DNA of 64,000 nt from contig JAAXHW010000063.1 in assembly GCA_012270675.1 (NCBI GenBank), positions 1 through 64,000 on the forward strand, written 5' to 3'. This document shows, in pieces, positions 60,651-64,000 of the stretch. This stretch comes from Candidatus Latescibacterota bacterium. GTDB lineage: Bacteria; Latescibacterota; UBA2968; GCA-2709665. Every line of letters starts with the position of its first letter. The first letter of the stretch is position 1. Below the pieces are notes generated by a model. It was not told the DNA's origin. It did no database searches and saw only the letters and a list, made by a program, of their open reading frames with translations. A program made the translations under genes and the position numbers.

Positions 60651-62501
60651 ATGGTAGAAGCAGTGACATTGGCGATTGTCGTGGGAGCAGTTTTTGCAAT
60701 CTACCTGGTGAAGCGGCGGCGTTCCTATCGGGATCTGGACGCTTTTTACGACCTTTCCGAAGGAGAGCGATTTGCCCACAGATGGGGGTATACGGATACC
60801 CGGTTTGAGTTTGAGGACCCCAGGACCGTTAAGGTCACCGGGAGCAGATATCCGATATCGGGTTACCGGATGCCGTATCTGGTTTCCTTCCTGGAAGATA
60901 CGCTTGATATCTCTATCCATCCGGACGATATGAATGTGGAGGTGGAAGACCAGGAGGTACCCGAACCGAATATCAACGGTGGGTTTCTGGCTTCTGTTCA
61001 GGCCAGATTCAAAGCGGACCAGTACTCACGCGATGCAAAGGAGCGCCTGATTCACAGCCACGGACAGCTGAGTGTAGACGAAATTTATCGGGTGCTGTAT
61101 TCGTCATCGCTGAAACGGACAGTCGATCTGGTCTTTTATCCTGAGGGAGAAGATGAGGTCAGGGCGGTTATCGAACTGGCGAACGAGCACAATGTGTGTC
61201 TGGTGCCCTATGGAGGCGGGACGAACGTAAGCGGCGCGCTGGCCTGTCCGGTTGAAGAACAGCGGATGATTGTGTCGGTGGATTTAAGGCGCATGAACCG
61301 AATTCTGTGGATTGATCAGGAGAATTATCTGGCCTGCGCCGAAGCGGGCATCCTGGGCAAGCAGCTGGAGGTGGAGCTTGAGAGAAAGGGGTACACGTCG
61401 GGGCACGATCCGGACAGTGTTGAGCTTTCGACCCTGGGGGGATGGATTGCGACCAATGCCAGCGGGATGAAAAAGAACAGATACGGCAATATCGAAGAGA
61501 TCGTGCTTGAGGCCACGCTGGTTACGCCTACGGGGGAGATTGAAACAAAGCATGTAACGCCGAGGAATTCAACCGGCATCCAGCCCAGGTCTTTTCTGTT
61601 CGGCAGCGAGGGCAATTTTGGCATTATTACCAAGGCGGTGATCAAGGTCCATCACCTGCCTGAGGCGCGCAAATACGGGTCGCTTGTGTTTCCCTCTTTT
61701 GAGAAGGGCGTCGGCTTCTTAAAGGCATTGCGTCAGACGGGCGGGTTGCCCGCAAGTATCCGTCTGGGGAGCAATAAGGAGCTTCGATTCGCACAGGCTT
61801 TAAAACATGAACCGACATTTTTGAAGGGGATTAAAGAGAAGGTGCAGGCATTCTTTATGCAGAAAATCCTGGGGTTCGATCCGATGCAGATGGTCGTCTG
61901 CACCATTGTGATGGAGGGGTCAAAAGGGGAGGTGCGCCAGCAGGATAAGACGATCTTCAGTCTGGCTAAAAAGCACGGCGGCATGAGCGCCGGCGCGAGC
62001 ATCGGCAAACGGGGGTATGCGCTGACGTTCGGGATTGCTTATATCCGGGATTTCGTCAACGAGCTTCAGATCCTGGGGGAGACGTTTGAGACGTCGGTGC
62101 CGTGGGATAAGATCCACCAGGTGTGCCAGGCCGTGCAGAAGGAACTGGACGAACAGGCGGTGAGGCATCACATACCGGGCAAGCCCTATCTCCAGTACCG
62201 TGTTCCGCAGACGTACCACACAGGGGTTTGTATTTATTTTACGATGGGTTTTTGTGCAAAAGGGCTGGAAAGGCCGGATGAGGTTTTTCACGTTATCGAG
62301 CGGCGCCTGCGGCAGGTTATTCTCGACAACGGCGGCTCTTTGTCCCACCACCACGGCGTGGGCAAGATCCGGCAGGGTTTCCTGCCCCAGGTTCAGACTG
62401 AAAACACCATCCATGTTTTGCGTCAGACCAAAAAGGCGATGGATCCCAACAATATCTTTGGCATCAGAAACGGCGTTTTTCATGCGTTCCCGGAAGATTG
62501 A
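60651..62501 (+). CDS. agpS: Alkylglycerone-phosphate synthase (alkyl-DHAP synthase)
   Basis: FAD enzyme that replaces the acyl chain of acyl-DHAP with a fatty alcohol, forming the ether bond. A 616-residue VAO/PCMH-type flavoprotein close to human AGPS: PYGGGTNVSGALACP and STLGGWIATNASGMKKNRYG (FAD binding), IAYIRDFVNELQILGETFET, the Tyr in PQTYHTGVCIYF and the triple His in NGGSLSHHHGVGKIRQ (about 566-568), both needed for catalysis in AGPS. In place of a peroxisomal signal there is an N-terminal membrane helix (about 4-20) with a basic KRRRSYR flank. D-lactate or glycolate oxidases share the fold but lack these AGPS stretches. Confidence 0.93.
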   Translation: MVEAVTLAIVVGAVFAIYLVKRRRSYRDLDAFYDLSEGERFAHRWGYTDTRFEFEDPRTVKVTGSRYPISGYRMPYLVSFLEDTLDISIHPDDMNVEVEDQEVPEPNINGGFLASVQARFKADQYSRDAKERLIHSHGQLSVDEIYRVLYSSSLKRTVDLVFYPEGEDEVRAVIELANEHNVCLVPYGGGTNVSGALACPVEEQRMIVSVDLRRMNRILWIDQENYLACAEAGILGKQLEVELERKGYTSGHDPDSVELSTLGGWIATNASGMKKNRYGNIEEIVLEATLVTPTGEIETKHVTPRNSTGIQPRSFLFGSEGNFGIITKAVIKVHHLPEARKYGSLVFPSFEKGVGFLKALRQTGGLPASIRLGSNKELRFAQALKHEPTFLKGIKEKVQAFFMQKILGFDPMQMVVCTIVMEGSKGEVRQQDKTIFSLAKKHGGMSAGASIGKRGYALTFGIAYIRDFVNELQILGETFETSVPWDKIHQVCQAVQKELDEQAVRHHIPGKPYLQYRVPQTYHTGVCIYFTMGFCAKGLERPDEVFHVIERRLRQVILDNGGSLSHHHGVGKIRQGFLPQVQTENTIHVLRQTKKAMDPNNIFGIRNGVFHAFPED

Positions 62502-62523
62502 TGCATGCTAAGCAGGCCATAAA

Positions 62524-63330
62524 ATGCCTCAAGAAAAGACAGTGATCATCACAGGGGCTTCTTCGGGGCTTGGTGCATCGCTGGCCCTGGAATTCGCCAA
62601 GGCCGGAGCGAATCTCGGGCTGTTTGCACTGGACGAGGAAGGGCTGGTGGAAACCGCGGCCAAGTGTCGGGAGCGCGGGGCCCGCGTGCTTACGGTTGCC
62701 GGAGACGTGGGAAGGCCGGAAGACTGTGAACAACTGGTTGAAGATACGGTTTCCCAGTTTGGGGGGGTGGACTACCTGATTGCCTGTGCCGGTGTGAGTA
62801 TGTGGGCGAAATTCGAAGAGATTGAGGACGTGTCCATATTCCGCAAGCTTATGGAGACAAATTATCTTGGTATTGTCAACTGCGTCTATTATGCCCTTCC
62901 GCATTTGAAGGTGCGCAGCGGGATGATTGTGGCCATCTCCTCGATCCAGGGCAAGATAGGCGTTCCGTTCCATACGGGTTATGTCGCCTCCAAGCACGCT
63001 GTGCAGGGTTTTTTCGAGTCTCTGCGAGCCGAGCTCAGCGGGAGCGGCGTGGATGTTCTGACCGTATTGCCCCACTGGTTGAGGGGGACCAATTTGCGGA
63101 AGAGCGCGTTTGGGAAAGATGGGAGCGCCATGGGCGCGTCGAAAAAAAAACACAGCAAGGAGTCCATCTCCCTTGAGGCATGCTGTCAGGCCATCCTCAA
63201 AGCAATGGAAAAGAGGAAAAGGGAGCTGGTCATTCCTTCAAAGCTCAAGCTCCTTCCGTGGTTAAATCTGATCAATCCCGGGATCGTGGCGTTTTTCGTC
63301 AAGGGGGCGATGGAACAGCAGGACAGGTAA
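62524..63330 (+). CDS. Short-chain reductase, DHRS7B/PexRAP-like (acyl/alkyl-DHAP reductase candidate)
   Basis: A 268-residue SDR with ITGASSGLGASLALEFAKAG (9-28), METNYLGIVN, and the catalytic residues Ser139/140, Tyr153 and Lys157 in VAISSIQGKIGVPF and TGYVASKHAVQGFFESLRAEL-type sequence, shown here in two parts. The ISSIQGK and SKHAxQxFFxxLRAE patterns are those of human DHRS7B (PexRAP), which reduces alkyl-DHAP. The NNAG motif is ACAG here. A basic segment and a short hydrophobic C-terminus (LPWLNLINPGIVAFFV) suggest membrane contact. It is the last gene of the cluster, 22 bp after the AGPS homologue, and converges on bioD. Confidence 0.82.
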   Translation: MPQEKTVIITGASSGLGASLALEFAKAGANLGLFALDEEGLVETAAKCRERGARVLTVAGDVGRPEDCEQLVEDTVSQFGGVDYLIACAGVSMWAKFEEIEDVSIFRKLMETNYLGIVNCVYYALPHLKVRSGMIVAISSIQGKIGVPFHTGYVASKHAVQGFFESLRAELSGSGVDVLTVLPHWLRGTNLRKSAFGKDGSAMGASKKKHSKESISLEACCQAILKAMEKRKRELVIPSKLKLLPWLNLINPGIVAFFVKGAMEQQDR

Positions 63331-63341
63331 TTGTTCGCGGT

Positions 63342-64000
63342 TCAGGCGAGCAGGCGTTCCATGTCGAGGAGCTGTTCGACGCGTTCGGGCATCCGGCCCA
63401 GACGGCCTGCGTTGACGTCCAGTTCCGGATCGAAAGGGAGGGTGCCAAGAGAAGGGATGCCGGTGAGGCGGGTGACGACGTCGGGGCTGGTCAATGCGGC
63501 GGTGTCGAGGGGGCCTGGCTGTGGGGAGTTGTAGACGACGCCCCGGACCTTCAGGTTGCGGGCAGCGGCGGCTTCGAGGGTGAGCAGGGTGTGGTTGATT
63601 GTGCCCAGCGCGGCCCGGGCGACAACGAGGAGGGGGAGGCCGAGCCGGCCGGCGAGGTCGGCCACGGAAAGGTCGTCCCGGATGGGGACGAGGAGGCCGC
63701 CGATGCCTTCGACGACCATCCAGGCGTGGGCCGCCGAGAGTCTGGCAAAGGCGTCGAGGATGGGGTCAAGGTCGATGGTGCGTGCTTCGATTTGGGCGGC
63801 CACGTTGGGTGAGAGGGGAGCGGTGAGGCAAACGGGGTTGACCTCGTGGATCGGATCGGAGACCCCGGCGGCCTTCTGGAGGAGGAGGGCGTCGGCGGAG
63901 ACCGGGCCGCCCGATGCGACGGGTTTCATGACGCCCGGGTCGAGTCCCCGGGCACGGAGGCCTGCGGCGAGGCCTGCGGCTACGGCGGTTTTGCCGACGC
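63342..64000 (-). CDS. bioD: Dethiobiotin synthetase, 5' end missing
   Basis: ATP-dependent carboxylase closing the ureido ring in biotin synthesis. The frame is open to the right edge, which cuts within the P-loop: VGKTAVAAGLAAGLRARGLD is the visible N-terminal part. It continues MKPVASG (the catalytic-Lys motif), VVEGIGGLLVPI and VVARAALGTINHTLLTLEAA; about ten residues are missing. Biotin serves acetyl-CoA carboxylase, but no other biotin gene is in view. It converges on the SDR gene with 11 bp between stops. Confidence 0.93.
   Translation of the reverse strand, partial: VGKTAVAAGLAAGLRARGLDPGVMKPVASGGPVSADALLLQKAAGVSDPIHEVNPVCLTAPLSPNVAAQIEARTIDLDPILDAFARLSAAHAWMVVEGIGGLLVPIRDDLSVADLAGRLGLPLLVVARAALGTINHTLLTLEAAAARNLKVRGVVYNSPQPGPLDTAALTSPDVVTRLTGIPSLGTLPFDPELDVNAGRLGRMPERVEQLLDMERLLA

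Overview
The window is one contiguous, gene-dense bacterial chromosome segment, G+C-rich and with no mobile element. The cell looks Gram-negative: there are lipoprotein signals, an MltD-type murein hydrolase, a SPOR-domain lipoprotein and a secreted protein ending in a predicted outer-membrane barrel. Gene content and divergence suggest an uncultured lineage, perhaps of the FCB/Latescibacterota type; that placement is a guess. Several spacers show TTGACA-N17-TATNNT promoters, so an ordinary housekeeping sigma factor is used.

Layout. 1-3.3 kb (+): dnaE, cut by the left edge, with a strong terminator. 3.4-9.8 kb (-): SPOR lipoprotein, lytic transglycosylase, mreD, mrdA (PBP2) and rodA, an elongasome set without mreBC. 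10.0-11.9 kb (-): LytR_C protein, rsfS, mtnA. 12.0-12.6 kb (-): a small secreted protein with its own promoter and terminator. 12.7-15.1 kb (-): pyrC-carA. 15.3-19.0 kb (+): a secreted transglutaminase-like protein and a heparinase-like protein. 19.1-23.3 kb (-): LarA-like protein, iron alcohol dehydrogenase, HAD phosphatase and a PurM-like protein. 23.5-26.9 kb (+): glnB-glnE.

26.9-56.7 kb is a nearly 30-kb run on the - strand. Read in its own direction it begins at a good promoter before ndk. It runs through yceD-rpmF-fabH-fabG-acpP-fabF-rnc (plsX and fabD are absent), lipM, a PH-like membrane protein, a small protein, and a GlmL/MutL-type ATPase. An unusual Opp-type ABC transporter follows, then a five-gene membrane cluster containing a DUF6754 protein, a second oppD-oppF pair, a protease/propeller/barrel fusion, a UbiA prenyltransferase, a DUF362 protein and an APH-fold protein. 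Whether this is one transcript cannot be told.

56.99-63.3 kb (+) is the most interesting block. It has four tightly spaced genes: fatty acyl-CoA reductase, PlsC-type acyltransferase with a large N-terminal extension, alkylglycerone-phosphate synthase, and a DHRS7B-like short-chain reductase. Together they match the four steps of animal peroxisomal ether-lipid synthesis (FAR1, GNPAT, AGPS, PexRAP). The block is divergent from the fatty-acid operon across a shared 299-bp spacer with facing promoters and a palindrome. bioD, cut by the right edge, follows on the - strand.

A second sequence-level feature is a family of degenerate repeats with a strict 7-nt period in the spacers at about 9.98, 11.45, 40.6-40.7 and 53.5-53.7 kb. 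Several start codons were moved from the longest open frame because Shine-Dalgarno sites, promoters or terminators decide otherwise. The most striking case is rnc, whose only well-placed start is ATC.
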